Positions 26,227 to 34,755 of a stretch of DNA of 64,000 nucleotides are shown piece after piece; within the stretch, counting starts at the first letter, position 1, and every line of letters starts with the position of its first letter. The stretch comes from CALKAL01 sp051846895 (GTDB lineage Bacteria > Bacillota > Bacilli > Bacillales > Alkalibacillaceae). The DNA lies in contig JBPYCQ010000005.1 in the NCBI GenBank assembly GCA_051846895.1, positions 1 through 64,000 on the forward strand, given 5' to 3'. Under the pieces are notes generated by a model. The model saw only the letters and a program-made list of their open reading frames with translations. It had not been told where the DNA came from and did no database searches. The translations under genes were made by a program, and so were the position numbers.

Positions 26227-26379
26227 ATGAAAAAGTATTTAGTAGGTGCACTAGCGATTTTCTTAATCACAGTAGGATTAAATTTCTCACACACTGCTGA
26301 AGGCGACTTAGATCTAGCTGGACAAGTTGACCTTATGGCTAAAAAAGGTGGCCATAAAGATATCGGTTCAATGGATTAA
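26227..26379 (+). CDS. Secreted signalling propeptide, PapR-like (50 aa)
   Basis: ATG at 26227 with GGAGGTG eight bases upstream. The 50-residue product has a clear signal sequence (MKKYLVGALAIFLITVGL, then a polar region) and a short C-terminal part ending KKGGHKDIGSMD. The start closely resembles PapR of the Bacillus cereus group (MKKLLIGSLL...). In such systems the exported precursor is cut and the C-terminal 5-8 residues re-enter the cell through the oligopeptide permease to bind the regulator. The active form may lie within HKDIGSMD; compare the NprX signal SKPDIVG. Followed by a strong terminator. Confidence 0.82.
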   Translation: MKKYLVGALAIFLITVGLNFSHTAEGDLDLAGQVDLMAKKGGHKDIGSMD

Positions 26380-26430
26380 TTTTTAACAAATTATCATTAA
26401 TTTTATGACGATACCCTATAACCTCATTAG

Positions 26431-26465
26431 GCTACCAATAAAAGTTTATTGGTAGCAATTTTTTT
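26431..26465 (+). terminator. Terminator of the propeptide gene
   Basis: GCTACCAATAAA and TTTATTGGTAGC form an 11-12 bp stem followed by AATTTTTTT. Confidence 0.9.
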
Positions 26466-26590
26466 AAATCTTCTATGAATTATATCATATTTCTCGTTTT
26501 TTGAGATTCATAGGTTTAATAGAATTCATTAAGCCTATTATTTTTTTAAATATTGCTGTCGAATTTTGTAATTGAAAGGAGGCCCGTTAA

Positions 26591-27979
26591 ATGGCAAACG
26601 GAACAATAAATCAAAGAGTTTTAAGTGCAGAGGAGTTTGTAGAAGGATATCAGTTTATTACCCAGTACATAAGTGAGGGCGTGCCTCTTAAATTCGTTTT
26701 AGTACAAGCGCTTAAATTTTTTGAGGGGAAAATGAACGATACGTATTGTACGATTATGATATTAAATGATAATGGAACGGCTTTTGTTGATAGTGTGGCT
26801 CATAGTATGCCTTGTGATGTTTTGAACGAGATTAAAAATATAAAAATTGAGGATGGTCTTGGTTCTTGCGGGGCTGCAGTTGTGAGGAAGGAACTTGTGA
26901 TTACAGAGAATATAGACAAAGACCCGAATTGGGATCTTTATCGTGATGTTTTTCAATCAATGGGTTTGAAGTCTTGTTGGTCTGTTCCTATTTTTGCTCC
27001 TAGTAATAAGAAGGTATTGGCGACATTTGCTATGTATTCTAAAAAGGTTCAGCAACCGTCTGAGAAAGAGATTGAAACGATACAAGCGTTTAATAATTTA
27101 ATTGGACTTGTTATTTCGAGTTATCGTCAAACTGAGATTGATCCTGTTATGTTAGATAATGCTTTTCCTTTAGTTGACTCAAATGATATTAGTAAGGATC
27201 GTAATCGTTCTGATAATAAGTTTATTAAATCAATTCGAGAGGGGATTGATCGTTCAGAATTTGTTCCGTATTATCAACCAATTATTTTTGGTGGGAATCA
27301 AGATGTATATGGGGTGGAGGCACTTGCTCGTTGGGATCATCCAGAGGACGGGATTATATCTCCATATTATTTTATTGGTGCGGCTGAACGTCACGGTCTA
27401 ATCAACCAGTTGGACGAAGTGATTAGTTATAAGGCAATGAAGGATATGAAGCTAATAATGGATGAGACGGGTCGAAAGTTAGTCTTATCTATCAATGTAT
27501 CTGCACAGCATATTTCTCAAGAAGACTATGTGAGACGTATGGAAAAAATAATGAGTATAACGAATTTCAAGCCAGAATATCTATCATTAGAAATAACTGA
27601 AACGTCATTAATAGAGAACCTAGATGAAGTTGCGATTAATATTGCTCAATTAAAAAATTTAGGCGTTCGAATTTCAATTGATGACTTTGGTACGAATTAT
27701 TCATCACTCAATTATTTAAAGCATTTACCTGTAGATACGATTAAACTTGACCAGACGTTTGTTCATGATGTGCAAGACAATCAAATTGACCAACGCATAT
27801 GTAAGACAATAATTCAGTTGGGTAAAGATTTAGAACTAGATGTAGTCGCAGAAGGAATTGAGCAAGAGGAGCATTTAGAGATTATTGAAAGTTATGGTTG
27901 TGAAATTTTCCAAGGGTATTATTTCAGCAAACCATTAAACAAAGAAAATTGGATGAAATATTTAAATAAAAAGATATAG
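26591..27979 (+). CDS. GAF-EAL c-di-GMP phosphodiesterase
   Basis: A 462-residue protein with an N-terminal GAF sensor (about 15-180) and a C-terminal EAL domain (about 215-460) that cleaves cyclic di-GMP to pGpG. The catalytic set is complete: EALARW (about 239), INVSAQ (Asn), LEITET (Glu), ISIDDFGTNYSSL (Asp-Asp), IKLDQTFV (Lys), AEGIEQEEH (Glu) and FQGYYFSKP (Gln). No membrane helix, so cytoplasmic; the GAF ligand is unknown. AAAGGAGGCCCG precedes the ATG. It lies 210 bp after the propeptide gene but behind that gene's terminator, so it is probably independent. Confidence 0.93.
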   Translation: MANGTINQRVLSAEEFVEGYQFITQYISEGVPLKFVLVQALKFFEGKMNDTYCTIMILNDNGTAFVDSVAHSMPCDVLNEIKNIKIEDGLGSCGAAVVRKELVITENIDKDPNWDLYRDVFQSMGLKSCWSVPIFAPSNKKVLATFAMYSKKVQQPSEKEIETIQAFNNLIGLVISSYRQTEIDPVMLDNAFPLVDSNDISKDRNRSDNKFIKSIREGIDRSEFVPYYQPIIFGGNQDVYGVEALARWDHPEDGIISPYYFIGAAERHGLINQLDEVISYKAMKDMKLIMDETGRKLVLSINVSAQHISQEDYVRRMEKIMSITNFKPEYLSLEITETSLIENLDEVAINIAQLKNLGVRISIDDFGTNYSSLNYLKHLPVDTIKLDQTFVHDVQDNQIDQRICKTIIQLGKDLELDVVAEGIEQEEHLEIIESYGCEIFQGYYFSKPLNKENWMKYLNKKI

Positions 27980-28077
27980 TGATCGAGGCTATCCGAATAG
28001 GGTAGTCTTTTGTTTTGACTATAAGTAGCAGGAGTTATGGTTAAAATATATAATATATGGTAAGAGGAGAGATTCGG

Positions 28078-28311
28078 ATGAGAGAAATTAAGTTGTCTCA
28101 AATCAATAAAGTTATTGAGGAAAAACGGGCTAATGTTAGCCGTTGTCTTTTAAGAAGTGAGGAAGGCAAGAAGTTATCAAGAAATAGATCGCGCTCGATT
28201 GATGAGCAAAAAGCCTTAACGGAGTTAACGATATTAAGCTGGGAAAAGGCAGTGAATAAAGGAAAAATCAAATATTTAGGTGATCGGAAGTTATACTATG
28301 ATTACAGATGA
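28078..28311 (+). CDS. Small hypothetical protein
   Basis: A 77-residue basic, helical protein without a membrane segment (IKLSQINKVIEEKRANVSRC, then SRNRSRSIDEQK). I do not recognise it. The ATG at 28078 follows AAGAGGAGA with eight-base spacing; an upstream ATG at 28057 has no site. Confidence 0.65.
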   Translation: MREIKLSQINKVIEEKRANVSRCLLRSEEGKKLSRNRSRSIDEQKALTELTILSWEKAVNKGKIKYLGDRKLYYDYR

Positions 28312-28392
28312 GCAATTGGTTATAGACATTTGAAACATTTCTATTTCCTTGTACGTATTATATAGTAGTTTACAGACAAGAGGTGCTGTTAA

Positions 28393-29130
28393 ATGTCAAA
28401 AGGAATGATCATTTTTATTATCGTCATGGGTTGGACGATGCTCATTCATGGAGGTATTACATATTTAATCGTTAAGAAAAAAGAATACAGTCTGATTTCT
28501 GGATTTTATAATCGGCCAGAAGAAGAACGAAACTATTTAATTGAAAATGGATTCATAGACAGGATGGGGAATTTTTTAATACAATCTTTTTATCTTCTAG
28601 TTCTAACATTTTTGTTAGTAGTATTTAATATCCCTTATGGTATCGGGATTGGTATCGGCGTGTTTATCCTTCATTTTTTTATCGGTATTATGTATTTAAC
28701 GAAGTATGAGGTTCCGCATAAACGTAAGAAGACGAGATGGCTATTTGGGTCTATCTTTATTGGAACGTTTATTTTTATAGGCGTGCTTTTTGTTTACGGT
28801 TACATGGACAATGAAGTGACCGTTACAGATGACATGCTTGAAATATCGGGAATGTATGGTATTGAGTGGAGCCTTGAGGATATCGAGGAAGTGCAGCTAT
28901 TAGATGAATTGCCTGAAGTCGAATATAAATCAAATGGCTTTGCAACATCGGATTTATTAAAAGGGAAATTTCGACTAGAAGAGCCTTATGGAAAGGGTAT
29001 ATTATTTGTAAGAAAGGGCTATAAACCGTATTTATACGTTTCAATGGGTGATGAGTATATCATTTTAAATAGAGGAAATGAAACTGACACGAAAGACCTT
29101 TATCAAAGTCTACTAAGAAAGATAAGATAA
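28393..29130 (+). CDS. DUF3784-like membrane protein with PH-like domain
   Basis: A 245-residue protein. Residues 1-105 hold three membrane helices with the loop KKKEYSLISGFYNRPEEER, which looks like DUF3784. A fourth helix (about 117-137) leads into a soluble domain (about 140-245: VTDDMLEISGMYGIEWSLED, LYVSMGDEYIILN) that resembles bacterial PH domains. Function unknown. AAGAGGTGCTG precedes the ATG. Single gene. Confidence 0.75.
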   Translation: MSKGMIIFIIVMGWTMLIHGGITYLIVKKKEYSLISGFYNRPEEERNYLIENGFIDRMGNFLIQSFYLLVLTFLLVVFNIPYGIGIGIGVFILHFFIGIMYLTKYEVPHKRKKTRWLFGSIFIGTFIFIGVLFVYGYMDNEVTVTDDMLEISGMYGIEWSLEDIEEVQLLDELPEVEYKSNGFATSDLLKGKFRLEEPYGKGILFVRKGYKPYLYVSMGDEYIILNRGNETDTKDLYQSLLRKIR

Positions 29131-29195
29131 TATATTTGGTTGTGCAGGATTAACCTCTACTCACATTGAATTTAATGATTAGTGGAGGTGTTTTT

Positions 29196-29750
29196 GTGGA
29201 AACGGCTAAAACGAATTATTTAAAAAATAATATAACAGGTGAAACAGTTGCTTTTTTGAAATCGTCAAATGAAACAAATGGCGAGTATGAGTTGTTAGAA
29301 TTTACGATGCCTGCCGGTGGTGAAGGGATGTCTCCACATTATCATTTGCAGTATGAAGAAGAAATTGAAGTGATTAGTGGAGAGCTGAAAGTTAATTTAG
29401 GTGTAGAAGAAAAAGTGTTAAAACAAGGTGAAACAATAACAATCGGGAAAGCTGTCAATCATTCTTTGGTGAATCATTCCGATGAAGAGGTAGTGACATA
29501 CAGAGTGAAAATAACTCCAGCATACCAGGTGGAACAGATGACGAAGATTTTGTTTGGTTTAGCCAATGATGGTAAAGTTGATGAAAAAGGTGTGCCTCAT
29601 GATCGTAAAGAACTTGCGGTCGTTCTTGATATGTTAGATATGCGCTTACATATGCCAACTGTTTTCCGATTATTAATGAATCGTTTAATAAAAAAAGGTA
29701 AGAAAAAAGGAATTGATCAGCAATTAATTAATAAATATGTTAATGAGTGA
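29196..29750 (+). CDS. Cupin-domain protein
   Basis: A 184-residue protein with one cupin barrel (about 15-110). The first cupin motif is visible as SPHYHLQYEEEIEVISGEL (His, His, Glu) and the second as AVNHSLVNHSDEE (His). A helical tail follows (about 120-184). It probably binds one metal; substrate unknown. The GTG at 29196 follows GGAGGTG. The next gene begins 13 nt after the stop, so the pair is an operon with pterin dehydratase. Confidence 0.8.
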   Translation: METAKTNYLKNNITGETVAFLKSSNETNGEYELLEFTMPAGGEGMSPHYHLQYEEEIEVISGELKVNLGVEEKVLKQGETITIGKAVNHSLVNHSDEEVVTYRVKITPAYQVEQMTKILFGLANDGKVDEKGVPHDRKELAVVLDMLDMRLHMPTVFRLLMNRLIKKGKKKGIDQQLINKYVNE

Positions 29751-29762
29751 GGAGGCTTGATC

Positions 29763-30056
29763 ATGGAGCGTTTAACAGATAAACAAATTACAGAGGAATT
29801 AGGAAAACTCCCAGAATGGAAACTCGTTGATGAAAAATGGATTAGAAGACGATATAAGTTTAAAGATTATTTAAAAGGTGTAGCCTTTGTGAGTAAAGTG
29901 GCGGAATATGCAGAAGACAAGAACCATCACCCGAATATTGCGATTGATTATAAAGTCGTCACATTAAAAATCTCATCATGGGAAAAACAGGGGCTAACGG
30001 ATTTGGATTTTGAGATGGCACACCACTTTGATGAGTTATATGAACAAAGTGAGTAA
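29763..30056 (+). CDS. 4a-hydroxytetrahydrobiopterin dehydratase (PCD/DCoH)
   Basis: A 97-residue pterin-4a-carbinolamine dehydratase, the enzyme that recycles the cofactor of aromatic amino acid hydroxylases. The active-site signature AEDKNHHPNIAIDYKVV (about 51-67, with the paired His) and the end LTDLDFEMAHHFD are typical, and the length matches. The ATG at 29763 has GAGGAGG eight bases upstream. No hydroxylase is in the window. In many bacteria the role of this protein is unclear. Confidence 0.9.
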   Translation: MERLTDKQITEELGKLPEWKLVDEKWIRRRYKFKDYLKGVAFVSKVAEYAEDKNHHPNIAIDYKVVTLKISSWEKQGLTDLDFEMAHHFDELYEQSE

Positions 30057-30100
30057 TAGCCATGCGATAATATAATTGAATAAAGCTTAATCAATATAAC

Positions 30101-30150
30101 GAGTTGCCCTGGAAAGTTAGCTGCATATATCTTTCCGGGCAGCTTTTTTA
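30101..30150 (+). terminator. Terminator after the pterin dehydratase gene
   Basis: AGTTGCCCTGGAAAG pairs imperfectly with CTTTCCGGGCAGCT and is followed by TTTTTT. Confidence 0.8.
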
Positions 30151-30230
30151 TTGTGTTCTAAAACCAATTATTAAATAAATATGTGACTAGGCACTGCTAT
30201 TATTCAGATTATTGAAATGTTTGCAAGATA

Positions 30231-30270
30231 AATCACGTTTAATCAACACATTGATTAGGCGTGGTTTTTC
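30231..30270. terminator. Second terminator-like hairpin
   Basis: AATCACGTTTAATCA and TGATTAGGCGTGGTT pair with several G-T bonds and are followed by TTTC. It lies just upstream of the next gene, so it could be a leader attenuator instead. Confidence 0.5.
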
Positions 30271-30320
30271 TTATTTGTGGTACAATAATGTGAAAATGCA
30301 AGCTTTTAGGAGGAGAAATC

Positions 30321-30770
30321 ATGGCATTTAAAAGTGAAGTAATTATTGATGCCCCCATTGAAGACGTATTTGAAATATTTTCAACTTATAAATATGCAGC
30401 TGATGCCCTTGAACATATCGTAAAAGTAGAAAAAGTGACTGAAGGACCTGTAAAAGTTGGTACGGAATTCATTGAAAGACGACATGTTCGCAATATGAAT
30501 ATTGATAATAAGCTGATTGTTACAGAATATGTACCTTATGAGCATTTTGCAATTAAGAGTACGCAAAATAAGCTATTGTTAAATTATAAGTACACTTTTT
30601 CTTTCGTGCAAAATGGCACTAAAGTTGGTTTTGTCGGGCAAATTAAAACAAAAGGCATTAAAAACTTCTTCTATCGACCATTAATTGAAAAGATTATGAA
30701 GCGAGAAGATGGCGATCATTTAGAAAAAATAAAGCGATATATTGAAAAGGGGAAGTCGGAAGAATCATAA
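30321..30770 (+). CDS. SRPBCC/polyketide cyclase-like protein
   Basis: A 149-residue START/SRPBCC-fold protein: EVIIDAPIEDVFEIFSTYKYAADAL at the N-terminus, a curved sheet (VKVGTEFIERRHVRN, LIVTEYVPYEHFAIKST) and a final long helix (about 125-145). Such proteins bind a hydrophobic ligand in the cavity; the ligand is unknown. TTAGGAGGAG precedes the ATG. A thioredoxin-like gene follows after 16 nt. Confidence 0.85.
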   Translation: MAFKSEVIIDAPIEDVFEIFSTYKYAADALEHIVKVEKVTEGPVKVGTEFIERRHVRNMNIDNKLIVTEYVPYEHFAIKSTQNKLLLNYKYTFSFVQNGTKVGFVGQIKTKGIKNFFYRPLIEKIMKREDGDHLEKIKRYIEKGKSEES

Positions 30771-30786
30771 TTAAAAGGAGAAAATC

Positions 30787-31122
30787 ATGAGAGCATTTAC
30801 GTCACTTAATAACTTAGAAGCAGTAGAACATCATTTGAAAAGTCAACAGTTATCATTTATTTATATTTCAAGAAATAATTGTAGTGTCTGTCACGGATTA
30901 AAACCTCAAGTTCAAAATTTATTTGCAAAATATCCTGAAATTGCTTTCGGGGAGGTTAATGCAGATGAAGTGCCTGAAATCGCAGGGAGATTTAATATTT
31001 TTACAGTACCTGTGCTAATTTTATTCGTCGAAGGGAAAGAATATTTAAGAGAGGCACGTATTGTACAAATGCAACTACTTGAACAAAAATTAGATCGAAT
31101 TTATGAAGGGTTTGTTGGATAA
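30787..31122 (+). CDS. Thioredoxin-like protein
   Basis: A 111-residue thioredoxin-fold protein with the active-site motif NCSVCHGLKPQ (CSVC at about 37-40) and the cis-Pro in IFTVPVLILF. The Trp before the first Cys of standard thioredoxins is Asn here, as in YtpP-type proteins. Cytoplasmic. AAAAGGAG precedes the ATG; operon with the SRPBCC gene. Confidence 0.88.
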   Translation: MRAFTSLNNLEAVEHHLKSQQLSFIYISRNNCSVCHGLKPQVQNLFAKYPEIAFGEVNADEVPEIAGRFNIFTVPVLILFVEGKEYLREARIVQMQLLEQKLDRIYEGFVG

Positions 31123-31171
31123 ACAGTGGCCCTTCTTTTTATTTCAATAAAATAACGAAGGAAGTGTTAAA

Positions 31172-32473
31172 ATGGAAAACTATCAACAGTTTTATGAGCG
31201 TTTAATACATGGTTACAATACGTCGTTGAGTCATTCAGGAGTAAGTGGCGAGCGACTTGCTAAAAGATTATCAGAAATAGCGAAAACAGGCTGGGTAAAT
31301 GGTGGCGGGTGTAAACGTATTTCTTTTTCTCAAGAAGAATTGGAAGCTAAAAGACTCATCATGAAATGGATGGAAGAAGAAGGACTCGACGTAAATATGG
31401 ACGGAGCAGGTAATGTTTTTGGCCGGTTGGAAGGTATTGAGTCTGACTCCGCGGTATTATCTGGTTCCCATTTAGATAGTGTGCCTAATGGTGGTCATTT
31501 TGATGGGCCATTAGGAGTGCTTGCTGCTTTAGAAGTTGTGTCTGCTTGGAACGAAGAGAATTATAAGCCGAAGCGGGCGTTCGAGGTTGTCGTTTTTTCC
31601 GATGAAGAAGGTGCGCGCTTTAATGGCGGGTTGCTAGGAAGTCAATCCGTTGTAGGCGAAATTAATATTGAGAAGGAAAAACAACGTGTTGATTTCAATG
31701 GTGATTATTTTGAAGAGGTAATTCGACGTGTGCGCTTGACCCCAGAAGGTTTTTTAAATGCGAAGCGAGATTTATCTAAAATAGAAGCTTTTGTTGAAGT
31801 TCATATTGAGCAAGGGAAAAGGTTAGAAAAAGAAGGTCTACCAGTCGGGGTTGTAACTGGGATTGCTGGGCCAACTTGGCTTGAAGTCACTTTTAAAGGT
31901 GTTGCGGGTCATGCTGGAAATACACCGATGAATGATCGGCAAGATGCTTTAATATGTGCGAGTGAATTTATTTATAAAGTAAAAGATATTCCTCCAACTG
32001 TTAGTGAATCAGCGGTAGCAACAGTTGGTAAGGTAGATGTCATGCCTAATGGTGTTAATGTCATACCAGGTGAAGTGCGGCTAACTGTAGATATTAGGGA
32101 TATAAAAGATGAGTGGAAGGAGAAAATGGTTAGTCTAATTGAGCAAGGTGCAAAGGATGTCGCAAAAAGTCATGAGTTGGAAGTCATGATTAAAGAAAAT
32201 ATGAATGTGTCACCAGTTGAAATATCGAGTGAAATGGTTGAGTTGGCTAGTGAAGCTGTGCGAGATCAATTAAATATCGAGCCATATTTTCTGCCAAGTG
32301 GTGCAGGTCATGATGCGATGATTTTAGGGCGTTATGTTCCAATGGCGATGCTTTTTACTCAAAGTAAGGATGGGATTAGTCATAATCCGAAAGAGTGGTC
32401 ATCATTGAATGATTGTGTGCAAACAATCCATGTTTTAAAAGGGTTCATTGAGAAGCTTGTCAAAAATAAATAA
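31172..32473 (+). CDS. M20 Zn-dependent hydrolase (allantoate/N-carbamoyl amino acid amidohydrolase family)
   Basis: A 433-residue M20/M28-type amidase. Metal ligands are visible: SGSHLDSVPNGGHFDGPLG (His and Asp), VVFSDEEGARF (Glu-Glu), HIEQGKRLE (His) and GAGHDAMILG (His near the C-terminus). A dimerisation domain (about 210-325: GPTWLEVTFKGVAGHAGNTPM) is inserted. The family includes AllC, HyuC and beta-ureidopropionase, which hydrolyse N-carbamoyl compounds; exact substrate is not certain. GAAGGAAGTG precedes the ATG. It stands before the MurE-like gene with a 63-nt gap. Confidence 0.88.
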   Translation: MENYQQFYERLIHGYNTSLSHSGVSGERLAKRLSEIAKTGWVNGGGCKRISFSQEELEAKRLIMKWMEEEGLDVNMDGAGNVFGRLEGIESDSAVLSGSHLDSVPNGGHFDGPLGVLAALEVVSAWNEENYKPKRAFEVVVFSDEEGARFNGGLLGSQSVVGEINIEKEKQRVDFNGDYFEEVIRRVRLTPEGFLNAKRDLSKIEAFVEVHIEQGKRLEKEGLPVGVVTGIAGPTWLEVTFKGVAGHAGNTPMNDRQDALICASEFIYKVKDIPPTVSESAVATVGKVDVMPNGVNVIPGEVRLTVDIRDIKDEWKEKMVSLIEQGAKDVAKSHELEVMIKENMNVSPVEISSEMVELASEAVRDQLNIEPYFLPSGAGHDAMILGRYVPMAMLFTQSKDGISHNPKEWSSLNDCVQTIHVLKGFIEKLVKNK

Positions 32474-32536
32474 ATGTTTATCAATCCTTCGAAAGTGGTA
32501 AAACTATAATTATTAATTCTTTCGGAGGACTTGCTA

Positions 32537-33984
32537 ATGAATTTTCTCAAGCTGCTTGACGATATAAATTATCATTACAAAAATAAAGAAGAATTAGGGC
32601 AATTAACACTTTCCGGCATCACTGATAATTCACGTGATGTAAAGGAAGGGTATTTATTTGTTGCTGTTAAAGGGTATCAATTAGACGGCCATGACTTTAT
32701 ACAAGAGTCAATCGGGCGCGGTGCCATTGCAGTAATTGCTGAGAAGCCTTTACCTATTCGTATTCCTTGTATTGTAGTTGAAAATACGAAGGAATTGTTA
32801 GGACATTTGGCGAGTTCTTTTTATAATCATCCTTCAAGTAATAAAAAAATTATTGGTATCACTGGGACGAATGGTAAAACGACCATTAGTTATATGCTCA
32901 AAGCTGCTTTAGAAGAGCACGAAATATCGTGTGGGTTAATTGGAACAATAGAATATTTAATTAATGGTAAAAGCAAGCCGAGTCAAAATACAACACCAGG
33001 CGCGATTCATTTACAGAGAATGTTAGCGGAAAGTCTTGATGAAGTCGTTATCATTGAAGTCTCCTCACACGCTCTCCAACAGGGGCGAGTGAACGGGGTG
33101 TTATTTGATTTGTGTGTTTTTACGAATTTGGACGGCGAGCATTTAGATTATCATGAGAATATGAACAAATACTTTGAGACAAAGTATTTACTTTTTGAAA
33201 AACTGAAAAGTCATGGAGCGGCAATTGTTAACATTGATGATGAATGGGGGAAGTATTATTTCAACGATTAATGAAAAGAAAAGTGAATGTAAAGTCAGTA
33301 GGGATAACAAAGGCTGCACATTTGATGATTGATGACGTAAACAATCGTTTTTTTATAAATCGTGGTAACATTGTCGATGTATGTTTAGCGATGCCTGGCT
33401 TACATAATCTTTATAATGCTGCGGTTACAGTGCTAGCTGGATCTATGCTAAATCTAGAACAAGACAAAGTTTTAAAAGCGTTGACGTCACTAAAAAATAT
33501 ACCAGGTCGATTTGAAATATTCTATTTCCCCGGAAATATAACAGTTGTTGTCGATTATGCGCATACGGCTAAAGGAATCTTTTTTTGTTTAAATGCTATA
33601 AGAGAATGTGGTGCTCGTCGCATTTTTCATGTGTTTGGTTTTCGAGGTAAACGCGATAGTTCAAAAAGGCCATTAATGTTAAAGAATAGTATTGAGATGG
33701 CTGATTATACCGTGCTGACCTTCGATGATTTAAATGGTGTTTCGCCAGAAGAAATGGATGCAGAGTTAAAAAGATTGCGTGGAGATGTTCATGAGGCGCA
33801 TTGCGAAATAATAACAGACCGTACACGCGCTATTGAAAAAGCAATTGGATTAGCTAATCACGGCGACTGGATTGTGATTACGGGCAAAGGGCATGAGAAA
33901 TACAAAGAGAAATTCTCATTAGATACGACATCAGATGTTGAAACGATTGAAAAATTATATTTAGAAAAGTTACGTGTGAAATAA
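32537..33984 (+). pseudogene. MurE-like Mur ligase, frameshifted
   Basis: Resembles UDP-MurNAc-tripeptide synthetase, which adds the third amino acid of the peptidoglycan stem. The N-terminal domain (GITDNSRDVKEGYLFVAVKG), P-loop GITGTNGKTT (about 109-118) and Lys of YFETKYLLFEK are present. The frame stops at 33271 and continues in another frame from about 33250 (LFQRLMKRKVNVKSVGI...) to 33984; one missing base in TATTATTT explains it (1448 nt equals 3x482+2). The amino-acid-selecting DNPR motif of canonical MurE is replaced by DDLNGV (about 395), and the preceding loop is GFRGKRDSSKRP. So it is a divergent paralog, not obviously the cell-wall enzyme. The ATG at 32537 follows GGAGG; TTG at 32531 is too close. 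Confidence 0.82.
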
Positions 33985-34023
33985 AAGAAGCGGCTTAGCC
34001 AAATGCTAAGTCGCTTCTTTTAT
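33982..34023. terminator. Bidirectional terminator
   Basis: ATAAAAGAAGCGGCTTAGC pairs with GCTAAGTCGCTTCTTTTAT (one G-T) over a 4-nt loop; it separates the convergent MurE-like and phoU genes. Confidence 0.9.
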
Positions 34024-34049
34024 TGGTATATATGAATATGATTAGGGGG

Positions 34050-34706
34050 TTAACTGTTTAAATCAATATACATACCTTTTACTAAGTAAATGATATTCTC
34101 AGATATATTTGTGACGTGATCTGCGGCTCTCTCTAAGTATCGGCATATAAAGGCTAGCTGAGTAACGGATTTAATCTCATCTTTATGCTGGGTCATGTAG
34201 TGAAGCATATTGTTAATGGTTGAAACGTAAAGTCGATCAATTTGATCATCCATTTCAGCGACTGCTAAAGCAAGGTCGACATCTTCGTTGAAAAAAGCAG
34301 TAATGACTGTGTCAATCATTTTATCGACAATCGTAGCGATATTCATTATTTCTTCTTTATCAAGATGAACCGTCTCGTTTCCGATGATTCTCACAGACTT
34401 GGCAATGTTAACGGCTAAATCGCCGATTCTTTCGATATCATTTGATACCTTTAATGTCACAATTAAATGTCTTAAATCTTTTGCAACTGGCTGTTCTTTC
34501 GCGATTAACCAGATTGCAAAATGATTAATTTCATTTTCTAGTTCATTAATTTGTTGGTCTTGTTCAATGACATGTTGTGCTTGAGAGTCATCTGAATTAT
34601 CCAAGGCCATAATGGAATGATGCAGTGCTATTTTTGCCATCTCACTCATAAGGATGACTTGGTTTTTTAATTGTAATAATTTCTCTTCAAAATTTTCTCT
34701 TGCCAC
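34050..34706 (-). CDS. phoU: Phosphate transport system regulator PhoU
   Basis: A 218-residue PhoU, a cytoplasmic protein of two three-helix bundles that links the Pst transporter to phosphate signalling. The core motifs are present: VSNDIERIGDLAVNIAKSV in the first bundle and CRYLERAADHVTNISENI in the second, the E/DxxxD metal-binding pairs. The GTG at 34706 (reading VARENFEEKLLQLK) is chosen because GAGAGGAGA is well spaced and this is where PhoU homologues begin; the open frame continues upstream into pstB. Last gene of the pst operon. Confidence 0.93.
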   Translation of the reverse strand: MARENFEEKLLQLKNQVILMSEMAKIALHHSIMALDNSDDSQAQHVIEQDQQINELENEINHFAIWLIAKEQPVAKDLRHLIVTLKVSNDIERIGDLAVNIAKSVRIIGNETVHLDKEEIMNIATIVDKMIDTVITAFFNEDVDLALAVAEMDDQIDRLYVSTINNMLHYMTQHKDEIKSVTQLAFICRYLERAADHVTNISENIIYLVKGMYIDLNS

Positions 34707-34755
34707 AGTTCCAGCTCTCCTCTCACTTTTTATCTTCATATTTGAGTCAGTAAAA

